From contig NZ_CP013910.1 of the NCBI RefSeq assembly GCF_001507665.1, positions 619,501-683,500 of the forward strand: 64,000 bases of DNA, given 5' to 3'. Origin of the DNA: Deinococcus actinosclerus (GTDB lineage Bacteria; Deinococcota; Deinococci; Deinococcales; Deinococcaceae). Positions 27,442 to 37,536 of the stretch are shown piece by piece; the first letter of the stretch is position 1; every line of letters starts with the position of its first letter. The translations under genes were made by a program, and so were the position numbers. Under the pieces are notes generated by a model. The model ran no database searches and had not been told where the DNA came from. It worked only from the letters and a program-made list of their open reading frames with translations.

Positions 27442-28359
27442 TTACAGCGCCAGGATCGCGCTGAAGTCGCCGCTGAGGCCGTCGGGGTAGAAGCCGCCCT
27501 TCGTGGCGCCGGGGGCCAGGAACACGATGTTCCCCACCTGACGCGGCGTGCGGCTGTACGCGATGCCGTTGCCGTCCGCCAGGACGATGTTCGCCGCGCC
27601 GCCTTCCACGATCCCCTGGTCCACGTCGCTGGCGCCGTCCACGCTGTCACGCAGGTTGCTGATCGCCTGCACGACGTCCGCGACCTTCAGGGCGGGCGTG
27701 ACGTCCGTGTTGCGCTGCTGGTACAGCAGGGTGCGGATCATGCCCGCGTGGTACGCCTCGACCGCCAGGATGCCCGCCGCGTTCTCCAGGTTGCCGCCCG
27801 CGCTCGCGTCACTCAGGAAACGTGCCGCGCCCTTGTACGCACTCACGCCCACGTCCTCGAAGATGAACGCGCCGTGCAGGAAGAACAGGTCGTTGGCGAA
27901 CGGGTTGAAGCCCGTGATCGCCCCGCCCGACGCGGCGCTGCCCGCCGCCGCGAAGGCCGGGCCCAGGTCCAGGGTGGGCTGCGACACGGCCGCCGCGCCC
28001 AGCACCTTGCGGATGATCTTCACGTGGTTCAGTTCGTCGGTGGCGACCTCGTTCGCGTAGGCGCGCACGTCGGCCGAGTCGAACTTCACGCCGTCGCCGT
28101 TGCGGCCGGTGAAGCCCGCAGGCAGGATGACCTTGCTGCTGTTCCCGCCCGCCGCGTCCAGTTCCTGCAGGCGGCCCACGGCGGCCAGGTAGAACGCCGC
28201 TTCCAGGTATTCCAGGTTCAGCGCGAAGTTGAAGATCGTGGCGTCCAGGTTGGCCTTGGGGGTCATGCTCATGGCAGGCGCGCACCCGGCAAGCAGACCC
28301 GTGGCAGTGGCGGCCCCGGCGGCCCCCAGGAACTTCCGGCGATTCATGGCGTTGGACAT
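27442..28359 (-). CDS. Tat-exported ferritin-like lipoprotein (desiccation-related family)
   Basis: The 305-residue protein starts with a twin-arginine signal (NRRKFLGAAGAA) ending in a lipobox (LLAGC), so it should be folded in the cytoplasm, exported by Tat and lipid-anchored. The mature part is a ferritin-like domain (PF13668): NFALNLEYLEAAFYLAAVG, VATDELNHVKIIRKVLG with the E-x-x-H iron-binding pair, IFEDVGVSAYKGAARF, and AVEAYHAGMIRTLLYQ. Homologues are called desiccation-related or Rds1-like. The ATG at 28359 follows a GGAGG site and starts the Tat signal. It may protect the envelope from iron or oxidative damage. Confidence 0.88.
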   Translation of the reverse strand: MSNAMNRRKFLGAAGAATATGLLAGCAPAMSMTPKANLDATIFNFALNLEYLEAAFYLAAVGRLQELDAAGGNSSKVILPAGFTGRNGDGVKFDSADVRAYANEVATDELNHVKIIRKVLGAAAVSQPTLDLGPAFAAAGSAASGGAITGFNPFANDLFFLHGAFIFEDVGVSAYKGAARFLSDASAGGNLENAAGILAVEAYHAGMIRTLLYQQRNTDVTPALKVADVVQAISNLRDSVDGASDVDQGIVEGGAANIVLADGNGIAYSRTPRQVGNIVFLAPGATKGGFYPDGLSGDFSAILAL

Positions 28360-28541
28360 GCGTACTTCCTCCAGACAGTGATGGGCGATGCAGGCAAGAG
28401 GACACCCCGGCCCGCGCAGGCGGATTCCTGCCCGGCCCCTCGTGCTGATCGCTCTGCACAGCCCTATGCGTCCGGCCGGCCGGCGGATCACCCTCCCGGC
28501 CGATCATGAAGTTTGCGTGAACGCCTGGCCGGTCCCAAGGC

Positions 28542-28577
28542 GAGGGAGCGGGCGACCCGCAGGCCACCCGCCCCCTC
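28542..28577 (-). terminator. Stem-loop terminator after mdh
   Basis: An 11-bp stem with one mismatch (28542-28552 with 28567-28577) lies 15 nt beyond the mdh stop codon on the minus strand. It has no clear T-run. Confidence 0.5.
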
Positions 28578-28591
28578 CCGTGGAGCGGTCC

Positions 28592-29584
28592 TTACTTGAC
28601 CAGACCCAGCTTGCGCACCTCGTCGCGCTCCTCGGTCAGTTCCTGCGCCGTGGCGTCCATCTTGCCGCGGCTGAAGTTACTCACCGGGAGACCCTGCACG
28701 ATCTCGTACTGGCCGTCCTTGCAGGTCACGGGGAAGCCGTAGATCAGGCCCTCGGGAATGCCGTAGCTGCCGTCGCTGGGAATGCCCATGCTGACCCACT
28801 CGCCTTCCGGGGTACCCAGCGCCCAGTCGCGCATGTGGTCGATCGCGGCGCTCGCGGCGGAGGCGGCGCTGCTCAGGCCGCGCGCCTCGATGATCGCCGC
28901 GCCACGCTTCGCCACGGTCGAGATGTACTGCTGCTCGTACCAGTCGCGGTCCACCTGATCCAGCGCGGGCTGGCCGTCCACCGTCGCCTGGCTCAGGTCG
29001 GGGTACTGGGTCGAGGAGTGGTTGCCCCAGATCGTCAGGTTCTTGATGCTGCTCACGGGCTTCCCGGTCTTCTCCGCCAGCTGGCTGATCGCGCGGTTGT
29101 GATCCAGGCGCACCATCGCCGTGAACTGCTTCGGATCCAGATCCGGCGCGTTCTGCTGCGCGATCAGCGCGTTCGTGTTCGCGGGGTTGCCCACCACGAG
29201 CACCTTCACGTCCCGGCTCGCCACGGCGTTCAGCGCTTCACCCTGCGGCTTGAAGATCCCGCCGTTCGCGCCCAGCAGGTCCCCGCGCTCCATCCCGGCC
29301 TTGCGGGGCATGGCGCCCACCAGCAGCGCGTAATCCGCGTCCTTGAACGCCACCATCGGATCGTCGCTCGTCACGATGTCCGCCAGCAGCGGGAACGCGC
29401 AGTCACGCAGCTCCATCACGACGCCGTTGAGCGCCTTCAGCGCGGGCGTGATCTCCAGCAGCTGCAGAATGACCGGCTGATCCTTGCCGAGCATGTCGCC
29501 CGACGCGATGCGGAAAAGAAGGCTGTAGCCGATCTGGCCAGCGGCGCCGGTAACGGCAACGCGGACGGGTTGTTTGGTCGTCAT
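28592..29584 (-). CDS. mdh: Malate dehydrogenase
   Basis: The 330-residue protein is a complete NAD-dependent malate dehydrogenase of the LDH-like type 2 family. The NAD-binding loop is [17 protein letters not shown]; the substrate loop is [25 protein letters not shown] and the catalytic His in [14 protein letters not shown] follow. It interconverts malate and oxaloacetate in the citric acid cycle. The start is preceded by GGAGGGAT, a good ribosome-binding site, so this gene has a leader, unlike most of its neighbours. Confidence 0.95.
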   Translation of the reverse strand: MTTKQPVRVAVTGAAGQIGYSLLFRIASGDMLGKDQPVILQLLEITPALKALNGVVMELRDCAFPLLADIVTSDDPMVAFKDADYALLVGAMPRKAGMERGDLLGANGGIFKPQGEALNAVASRDVKVLVVGNPANTNALIAQQNAPDLDPKQFTAMVRLDHNRAISQLAEKTGKPVSSIKNLTIWGNHSSTQYPDLSQATVDGQPALDQVDRDWYEQQYISTVAKRGAAIIEARGLSSAASAASAAIDHMRDWALGTPEGEWVSMGIPSDGSYGIPEGLIYGFPVTCKDGQYEIVQGLPVSNFSRGKMDATAQELTEERDEVRKLGLVK

Positions 29585-30042
29585 GGGTATCCCTCCTGAG
29601 GATGGTTTTACGGCTCACGATAACGCGCGGCGGGACGCTTGAGGGGAAAGTTCCCCGGACGGGGACAGGCTCGGTGCGTGGTGGGCGCTTCCCGGCGGGC
29701 GGCCCCACCCCCCAGCCCCCATCCCCAGGGGGGACGGGGGAGCCGTCGTTGGCACTGGGCAAGAGATGTGACTGTCGCGGCGGATTTGCTGTGGGCGGTG
29801 ACGTGTCTGGTCTCGACGCCACCTTTCGCCACCCGCAAGGCCCGCGCGCTGCGCGCACGACGGCCGGTGGTGATCTGCGGCGGCGTGTTGTGTGGGACGC
29901 TTCGCGCTGCTGTTCGACTGTTCCCGCTTCGGCCGAAGCTGCTGTCCAAGGCTCCCTCCGAGGGGAGCTGTCAGCGCAGCTGACTGAGGGGTTCCGCTGC
30001 GCAGCAGCTTCCGTTCCTACTTCCCACACCCCACTTCCCTCA
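29585..30042. other. 458-nt intergenic region between mdh and the enoyl-CoA hydratase
   Basis: No credible gene is seen; the open frames are Arg/Pro-rich and lack start signals. The left part is the promoter and leader of mdh. The middle is C- and G-rich, with a hairpin at about 29715-29740. The right part holds the palindrome GCTTCGGCCGAAGC (29926-29939) and a two-stem element at 29951-29990. The region has the look of repeat-derived sequence. Confidence 0.4.
29951..29990. repeat. Two-stem palindromic repeat element
   Basis: A 5-bp stem (29951-29955 with 29962-29966) is followed by GTCAGC-gca-GCTGAC (29969-29983), ending in GAGGGG that can pair with the initial CCCTC. The layout resembles short dispersed hairpin repeats found in many bacterial genomes. 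Confidence 0.45.
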
Positions 30043-30864
30043 TTACAGTGGCGCGTCGTCGGCGAAGTTCGGTTCGCGTTTCTCGCGGAGGCTGCTGAGG
30101 CCCTCGCGGACGTCGGGGCCGGTGAAGCCGAGGAATTCGAGGGCCAGGGACGCGTCGAAGGTGGGGCCGGCCTGCCTGAGCCAGTTGTTCAGGGCGTACT
30201 TGGTCCAGCGGATGGCGGTGGGGCTGCCGCTGGCGAGTTGCCGGGCGACGGTCCAGGCGCGGTCCAGCAGTTCGTCGTCGGGGACGGTGAGGCTGACGAG
30301 GCCGATGCGTTCGGCTTCGATGCCGCTCACCGGTTCGCCGGTCATGAGGTGGTATTTGGCCTTGTTCAGGCCGCACAGTAGGGGCCAGATGATCGCGGCG
30401 TGGTCCCCGGCGGCGACGCCCAGGCGGACGTGCCCGTCGAGGAGGCGGGCGGTGTGCGCGGTGATGCTCACGTCGGCCAGCAGGGCGACGGCGAGCCCGG
30501 CGCCGACGCAGGGGCCGTGAATGGCGCTCACGATGGGTTTGGAGCAGTTGATGACGTTGTACACGAGGTCGCGGGCTTCCTTCCAGACGCGGGTGAGGGC
30601 GGTGAAGTCGCTGCTCATCTCCTCGATCAGGGTGAAGTCCCCGCCGGAGGAGAAGCCGCGCCCCTCGCCGCGCACGAGGACGCTGCGGACGCCGGGGGTG
30701 TCGTCGATGTCGCGCCACACGCGGGTCAGGGCGCGGTGCGCGTCGGCGTTCACGCTGTTCAGCGTCCGGTCGTTGCGGATGACGACCTCGAGGATGCCGC
30801 CGCTGTGCAGCTGGAGGTGCAGGCCGGGGTACGCGCCGGGGGCTGTGAGCTGGGTTGTGTTCAC
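30043..30864 (-). CDS. Enoyl-CoA hydratase/isomerase family protein
   Basis: The 273-residue crotonase-fold protein has both oxyanion-hole segments, [12 protein letters not shown] and [20 protein letters not shown], and the trimerisation C-terminus. It probably hydrates 2-enoyl-CoA in beta-oxidation or amino-acid degradation. Glu residues in the active-site region ([11 protein letters not shown]) differ from the classical pair, so an isomerase or other crotonase reaction is possible. The GTG start at 30864 is fixed by a TACCCT box 6 nt upstream. Confidence 0.87.
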   Translation of the reverse strand: MNTTQLTAPGAYPGLHLQLHSGGILEVVIRNDRTLNSVNADAHRALTRVWRDIDDTPGVRSVLVRGEGRGFSSGGDFTLIEEMSSDFTALTRVWKEARDLVYNVINCSKPIVSAIHGPCVGAGLAVALLADVSITAHTARLLDGHVRLGVAAGDHAAIIWPLLCGLNKAKYHLMTGEPVSGIEAERIGLVSLTVPDDELLDRAWTVARQLASGSPTAIRWTKYALNNWLRQAGPTFDASLALEFLGFTGPDVREGLSSLREKREPNFADDAPL

Positions 30865-30870
30865 GGGCGC

Positions 30871-30876
30871 AGGGTA
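30871..30876 (-). promoter_or_regulatory. -10 box setting a GTG start (enoyl-CoA hydratase)
   Basis: TACCCT on the minus strand ends 6 nt before the GTG at 30864. Confidence 0.5.
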
Positions 30877-30959
30877 GCGGTTGGGCGGGCCGGGGTGTCC
30901 AGCAGGGTGCGCCGGGGGCGGGGTGGTCAGGTGAGGCAGCGGGCGGAGAGCCGTGAACC

Positions 30960-30965
30960 TACGCT
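30960..30965 (+). promoter_or_regulatory. -10 box of a leaderless promoter (CAP lipoprotein)
   Basis: TACGCT ends 6 nt before the ATG at 30972. Confidence 0.45.
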
Positions 30966-30971
30966 GGGGGC

Positions 30972-31604
30972 ATGAGGCGTGTGAAGCTGGGTGCGGCCGT
31001 GTTGCTGGGGGCTCTGGGACTGACAGGATGTGGTGGGGGCGGCGCGCCTTCGGCTGAGCCGGTGACGGTCACGGTGCAGGACCCGCAGTACGGCCTGTCG
31101 TTCGAGTACGTGACGACGGCCGCGTTCACGCCGCAGCGGTCGGCGCTCCCGGACTTCCCGCAGTCGGGCCAGGAGCGGGCGATGCTGGAGGCGATCAACG
31201 CGGAACGCGCGCGGGGCGGGGTGTGCCCGTCCGGGTCGTTTCCCCCGGCGCGCCCGCTGCAGTTCGAGGCGCACCTGCACCGCGCGGCGACGCTGTACGG
31301 GCGGGAACTGGCGGCGAGCGGCAGGATGGACCTGCCGCACCGCAGCCGGGCGGATAACCGGGTGCCGTCGCAGCGGATGGTGGACGCCGGGTACAAGCCG
31401 GTGCCGCCCAGCCGGGTGCAGTGGGTGTTCGGGGAGAGTCTCGCGGCGGGCGACCAGATGAGCCCGGCAGAGGTCGTCGCGGCGTGGAGGGGCAGCCCGG
31501 CTCACTGCGCGGCGCTGTTCGAGCACATCGCCGACGGCGCCGTGGCGCGCGTGGACGGCCCGGCCGGGACGTACTGGGTGCTGAACATCGCGGGCTGGGA
31601 GTAA
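30972..31604 (+). CDS. CAP/SCP-like lipoprotein
   Basis: The 210-residue protein has a lipoprotein signal with the modified Cys20 in LGLTGC. The mature part contains a CAP domain: [14 protein letters not shown] at its start, [24 protein letters not shown] with the conserved His, and [31 protein letters not shown], ending in YWVLNIAG. Secreted bacterial CAP proteins are common in spore-formers and Deinococcus; their ligand is usually unknown. It should be anchored on the outer face of the cytoplasmic membrane or in the outer layers. Confidence 0.85.
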   Translation: MRRVKLGAAVLLGALGLTGCGGGGAPSAEPVTVTVQDPQYGLSFEYVTTAAFTPQRSALPDFPQSGQERAMLEAINAERARGGVCPSGSFPPARPLQFEAHLHRAATLYGRELAASGRMDLPHRSRADNRVPSQRMVDAGYKPVPPSRVQWVFGESLAAGDQMSPAEVVAAWRGSPAHCAALFEHIADGAVARVDGPAGTYWVLNIAGWE

Positions 31605-31631
31605 GCCCCGGCCTGGTCCGGATAGACCACG

Positions 31632-31670
31632 GCAGCAGGCCCGCACCGGGAACATGTGCGGGCCTGCTGC
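31632..31670. terminator. Strong bidirectional terminator
   Basis: A perfect 15-bp stem (31632-31646 with 31656-31670) with a 9-nt loop lies between the convergent CAP lipoprotein and wrbA genes. Confidence 0.8.
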
Positions 31671-31682
31671 CTGCGACCAGGG

Positions 31683-32291
31683 TCAGCCGTTGAGTTTCGC
31701 GGTGACCTCAACGAGGCGCTTGGCCTGGTGGGCGATGGTGGCGCGGTCCTCGCCCGAGAGGGGCTGGCCGTTCGCGGTGACGCTGGCGCCGTAGGGGTTG
31801 CCGCCGGAGGCGAAGATCGCCTGATCGGTGTAGCCGGGCGCGACGATGATCGAGCCCCAGTGCATGGCGGTGATGTACATGGTCTGGAGGGTGGTTTCCT
31901 GGCCGCCGTTGGGGTTCTGGGCGCTGGTCATGGCGCTGAAGGTCTTGTTGGCGAGTTTGCCCGTGCCCCACAGGCCCCCGAGGGTATCGATGAAGGCGCG
32001 CATCTGGCTGGCGGCGCCGCCGAAGCGGGTGGGGGTGCTGAACAGGTAGGCGTCGGCCCATTCGAGGTCGGCGGGGGTGGCGGTGGGCACGTCGGCGGTG
32101 CGTTCCTGCTGGGCCTTCCAGGCATCCTGGGTATCGATGACGGCCTGGGGCGCAGTTTCGGGCACCTTCAGGACGCGCACCTCGGCCCCGGCGGCGCGGG
32201 CGGCCTCGGCGGCGACCTGGGCCATGGCGTGGTTGGTGCCGTAGGTGGAGTAGTAGACGATGGCCAGTTTGACGGGGGAGGGCGTGGTCAT
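31683..32291 (-). CDS. wrbA: NAD(P)H:quinone oxidoreductase WrbA
   Basis: The 202-residue flavodoxin-like protein has the FMN phosphate loop [13 protein letters not shown], the [23 protein letters not shown] segment and the typical C-terminal [20 protein letters not shown]. It reduces quinones by two electrons, limiting redox cycling. The ATG at 32291 is preferred; an in-frame ATG at 32303 would add four residues. A 26-bp inverted repeat upstream is a likely operator, suggesting control by a quinone- or thiol-sensing repressor. Confidence 0.9.
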   Translation of the reverse strand: MTTPSPVKLAIVYYSTYGTNHAMAQVAAEAARAAGAEVRVLKVPETAPQAVIDTQDAWKAQQERTADVPTATPADLEWADAYLFSTPTRFGGAASQMRAFIDTLGGLWGTGKLANKTFSAMTSAQNPNGGQETTLQTMYITAMHWGSIIVAPGYTDQAIFASGGNPYGASVTANGQPLSGEDRATIAHQAKRLVEVTAKLNG

Positions 32292-32320
32292 GCTTCTCAG
32301 CATGCACCTGACCGGCCATT

Positions 32321-32346
32321 CACTCCATATTGAAACATTTGGAGTG
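32321..32346. promoter_or_regulatory. Candidate operator of wrbA
   Basis: The arms CACTCCATAT (32321-32330) and ATTTGGAGTG (32337-32346) match at 9 of 10 pairs around TGAAAC. It begins 30 nt upstream of the wrbA ATG, within the expected promoter, and stands out as AT-rich. Confidence 0.6.
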
Positions 32347-32371
32347 TATTGGGAAGATTCTCATGCAAACA

Positions 32372-32412
32372 GGAAGGGCACCCGGCGCCGCGTCCCGGCC
32401 GGGTGCCCTTCC
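32372..32412 (-). terminator. Terminator after glpX
   Basis: A perfect 14-bp stem (32372-32385 with 32399-32412) with a 13-nt loop lies 10 nt past the glpX stop codon on the minus strand. Confidence 0.75.
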
Positions 32413-32421
32413 CCTGGCCGA

Positions 32422-33435
<1,014 letters not shown>

Positions 33436-33441
33436 GCCGTT

Positions 33442-33447
33442 AACGTA
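33442..33447 (-). promoter_or_regulatory. -10 box of a leaderless promoter (glpX)
   Basis: TACGTT on the minus strand ends 6 nt before the ATG at 33435. Confidence 0.4.
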
Positions 33448-33563
33448 ACACGGAGGCATGAAAAACCATTTCCGGGAGCGGTTCCACGCGGTGATTGGTG
33501 TGTCACTCCCCGGGGGAATTCAAGGTGCCCCAGGATGCAGGGCGGCGCAGGCTGTGGGTGGGA

Positions 33564-33674
33564 TCAGCGCAGCACGCCCGCCCACACCAGCAGCAGCCAC
33601 AGCACCACCGGAATGGCCAGCGAGCCCAGGGTCAGCTTCAGCAGCCGCCACCAGTCGTTCAGGAACTCCTTCAT
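33564..33674 (-). CDS. Predicted 36-residue single-pass membrane protein
   Basis: The ATG at 33674 opens a short frame to TGA at 33564. The product has a polar start ([14 protein letters not shown]) and one membrane helix ([18 protein letters not shown]). A TACCCT box ends 7 nt upstream, the same arrangement as in recognised genes here. The Trp- and Leu-rich pattern and amphipathic start are typical of small regulatory membrane proteins. The family is unknown. Confidence 0.5.
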   Translation of the reverse strand: MKEFLNDWWRLLKLTLGSLAIPVVLWLLLVWAGVLR

Positions 33675-33681
33675 GCCCTCC

Positions 33682-33687
33682 AGGGTA
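33682..33687 (-). promoter_or_regulatory. -10 box of the small membrane protein gene
   Basis: TACCCT on the minus strand ends 7 nt before the ATG at 33674, and GGAGG lies in the gap. Confidence 0.4.
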
Positions 33688-33763
33688 GCAGCCGACCGCC
33701 CAGGCGACCGGGTGCGCCTTCACGCTGTCTTGCCTCACGCGCGCCGCCGGGGGGCTCAGTCCG

Positions 33764-33769
33764 TACACT
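33764..33769 (+). promoter_or_regulatory. -10 box of a leaderless promoter (pgm)
   Basis: TACACT ends 7 nt before the ATG at 33777. Confidence 0.5.
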
Positions 33770-33776
33770 GGCGGGT

Positions 33777-35426
<1,650 letters not shown>

Positions 35427-35726
35427 GCCACGCCCGACCCCTGCCGCCCTGGCTCCGGAACTGGAGCCAGGGTGGTTGATTCATCTGCTCCCCACAAAAC
35501 TCACCACATCCCTCATTGAGCGGAGCGTGCCCACGTTTTGGGATGCCATCGGTTCAGGCCGTCCCACTGCGGGGTGGCCCCTGCGGCCATCCGGAAGATG
35601 AGAGCGAAAGCGAAAAATTTCGCACGCCGACACGAGAATCAGTAAGTTTTATGTGAGTTCATATTCCATATGTTTGGACATCGAAGCTCCGGGCACAGCC
35701 CCTGCATCCCCACGGGAGGAACACAG
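35427..35726 (+). other. 300-nt intergenic region before the MHYT gene
   Basis: No gene is seen. After the pgm terminator the sequence becomes AT-rich for this genome, with TTTTATGTGAGTTC and the near-palindrome CATATTCCATATG around 35650-35672. This is the most promoter-like stretch of the window and probably drives the MHYT gene and perhaps the chemosensory genes. A GGAGGAA ribosome-binding site ends the leader. Confidence 0.4.
35447..35472 (+). terminator. Terminator after pgm
   Basis: A perfect 10-bp stem (35447-35456 with 35463-35472) with a 6-nt loop is followed by a T-containing stretch, 20 nt past the stop codon. Confidence 0.75.
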
Positions 35727-36536
35727 ATGGAACATGAGATGCTGCACCACACCTGGGTGAATTCCTACGTCATCCTGTCTTTCGCTATTGCGGCCGTCGC
35801 GTCGTACATGTCCCTCGAACTGGCCGGCCGCGCCGGCCGCGTCTTCAGCAACGCCGCCAACCGCTTCTGGCTGGTCGCGCAGGCCCTGGTGCTCGGCTAC
35901 GGCATCTGGGCCATGCACTTCGTGGGCATGATGGCCTTCCAGGTCAACGCCGCCACCAGCCTGAACTACCCCGTCACGATCCTCTCGGGCCTGATCGCCG
36001 TGGCCTTCGTGTACCCCGCCCTGCTCCTGCTGCACAGCGGCCCCATGAACCTGCGCCGCCTGGGCGTGGCCGGCGTCATCGCCGGAACGGGCATCGTGGC
36101 CATGCACTACAGCGGCATGGCGGCCTACCACATGCCCGGCACCGAGATCCAGCTCAACGTCCTGGCGCTCATCGCCTCCATCCTGATCGCCGTGGGGGCC
36201 AGCATGGCCGCCCTGTACCTGTTCCACCTGCTCACCAGCGACTGGGCCCGCCGTCAGACCCGCCTGCAGCTCGTGGGCGTCAAGGCCGGCGCGGCGGCCG
36301 TCATGGGCGTCGCCATCACCGGCATGCACTACACCGGCATGGCCGCCCTGAAGTACAAGGTCGTCGATGAGATGCAGCTGGGCGTGGCCGCCGACGGCAT
36401 CGATACCACCCTGCTGGCCCTGGTGATCGGCGTGGTGTCCTTCCTGCTGATGGGCCTGGCGCTCACCAGCGTGCTCATGGACGCCGGCCGCAGCGGCGAC
36501 GTGGAAGAACTCGACTTCGGCAGCGCCGCCGACTGA
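35727..36536 (+). CDS. MHYT-domain membrane sensor protein
   Basis: The 269-residue protein has seven predicted membrane helices and three MHYT-type motifs, MHFVGMMAF, MHYSGMAAYHMPG and MHYTGMAALKY, each at the periplasmic end of a helix. The family is proposed to bind a metal, probably copper, through the Met and His residues and to sense gases such as oxygen or nitric oxide. Most MHYT proteins carry an attached GGDEF or kinase domain, but this one ends 20 residues after the last helix. Any signal would pass to a separate protein, possibly the chemosensory genes that follow 135 nt downstream. Confidence 0.88.
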   Translation: MEHEMLHHTWVNSYVILSFAIAAVASYMSLELAGRAGRVFSNAANRFWLVAQALVLGYGIWAMHFVGMMAFQVNAATSLNYPVTILSGLIAVAFVYPALLLLHSGPMNLRRLGVAGVIAGTGIVAMHYSGMAAYHMPGTEIQLNVLALIASILIAVGASMAALYLFHLLTSDWARRQTRLQLVGVKAGAAAVMGVAITGMHYTGMAALKYKVVDEMQLGVAADGIDTTLLALVIGVVSFLLMGLALTSVLMDAGRSGDVEELDFGSAAD

Positions 36537-36670
36537 GCCGCGCGCCCGGGCCCGCAGACCGGGCCCGCACCTCGCCCGGCGACCCGGCACCCCCCTCACG
36601 TCTTTTCTTCTACCCCCCACACCTGCGCCGCCCCACCCCGGGGCACGCCGCCCGGAAAGGAACACCCCGC

Positions 36671-37033
36671 ATGGCACGAATCCTGATTGTTGATGACTCC
36701 CCCGCCGACCTGAAGTTCATGGAAGCCGCCCTGAAGGGCACGTCGCACAGCGTCACCGCCCTGAACGACCCCGCCCAGGTGGAGGCCGTGGCCGACCAGA
36801 TGCGCCCGGACCTGCTCCTCGTGGACGTCGTGATGCCCGGCCGCAACGGCTACGAGGTCGTGCGCGGTCTGCGCCGCCAGCCCGGCATGGAGGCCCTGAA
36901 GGTCGTGTTCGTGTCCAGCAAGGGCAACGAGACCGACGTGAAGTGGGGCCTGCGTCAGGGCGCCGACGACTACATCGTCAAGCCATACACCCCCGAGCAG
37001 GTGCTCGGCGTCGTGAACCGGCTGATCGGCTGA
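36671..37033 (+). CDS. CheY-like response regulator (PilG/PilH type)
   Basis: The 120-residue single-domain receiver has the acidic pair Asp8-Asp9 in ILIVDDSPAD, the phosphoacceptor Asp52 in LLLVDVVMPGRNGYE, the switch Ser in VFVSSKGNETD and the Lys in YIVKPYTPEQ. It has no output domain, so it should act by protein contact, as CheY, PilG or PilH do. A GGAAAGGAA site precedes it. Its stop overlaps the ATG of the CheW-like gene by one base. Confidence 0.9.
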   Translation: MARILIVDDSPADLKFMEAALKGTSHSVTALNDPAQVEAVADQMRPDLLLVDVVMPGRNGYEVVRGLRRQPGMEALKVVFVSSKGNETDVKWGLRQGADDYIVKPYTPEQVLGVVNRLIG

Positions 37034-37416
37034 TGCCCGACGCGCTGCTCGTCCGCGTGCAGGACACCCGACTGGCGCTGCCGCTCTCGGGCGAGCAGAC
37101 CATCGCGCAGGTCGGGCCCGTCGCGCCGCTGCCGCACGGTGAGCCGCTGCTGCGCGGCCTGACCACCATCCAGGGCCGCGCCGTGCCCCTGCTGCACCTG
37201 GCGCCCCTGCTGGGCCACCCCGACGCCCCCACCCCGCCCCTGATGGTGCTGACCAGCCTGGAAGGCGAACGCGTCGCGCTGCTGGTCGACGAGGTGTACG
37301 GCGTGAGCAGCGTGCCGGCCCCGCCCCCCGGCTCGGGCCTGCTGCTCGACGTGCCCGGCGGACCGCTGCTCAACCCGGCCGCCCTGATCCGCGACCTGCG
37401 CGACCACCTCGGCTAG
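37033..37416 (+). CDS. CheW-like coupling protein
   Basis: The 127-residue protein is a single CheW domain. LLVRVQDTRLALPLSGEQTI forms the first strands, then GLTTIQGRAVPLLHLAPLLG and MVLTSLEGERVALLVDEVYGV, the usual CheW core, in a short version like PilI. It would link the receptor at 37537 to the CheA hybrid at 39776. TGATG overlap with the preceding gene implies coupled translation. Confidence 0.82.
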   Translation: MPDALLVRVQDTRLALPLSGEQTIAQVGPVAPLPHGEPLLRGLTTIQGRAVPLLHLAPLLGHPDAPTPPLMVLTSLEGERVALLVDEVYGVSSVPAPPPGSGLLLDVPGGPLLNPAALIRDLRDHLG

Positions 37417-37472
37417 TTCAGCCTCAGCTAGTCCAGCTTCAGACAGCCCAGTCCCAGCCAGTCCAGCCGCCC
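37413..37472 (+). repeat. 15-bp degenerate tandem repeat
   Basis: Four units of 15 bp start at the CheW-like stop codon: CTAGTTCAGCCTCAG, CTAGTCCAGCTTCAG, ACAGCCCAGTCCCAG, CCAGTCCAGCCGCCC. The first two differ at only two positions. The function is unknown. Confidence 0.55.
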
Positions 37473-37536
37473 GGCTGCCTTTTCCCACCTGTCCGTTCAT
37501 TCCACGCCTGCCATTTCCCGCCCCGGAGGCCCACCC

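Noticed and set aside
29602..30381. Plus-strand frame through the mdh-hydratase gap
   Set aside because: Runs into the hydratase gene in antisense and is Gly/Ala-rich with no start signals; the gap looks repeat-derived.
33436..33455. Radiation-desiccation response motif (RDRM) upstream of glpX
   Set aside because: GTTACGTTAAC has only one half-site likeness to the 17-bp palindromic RDRM; no full match was found in any upstream region read.
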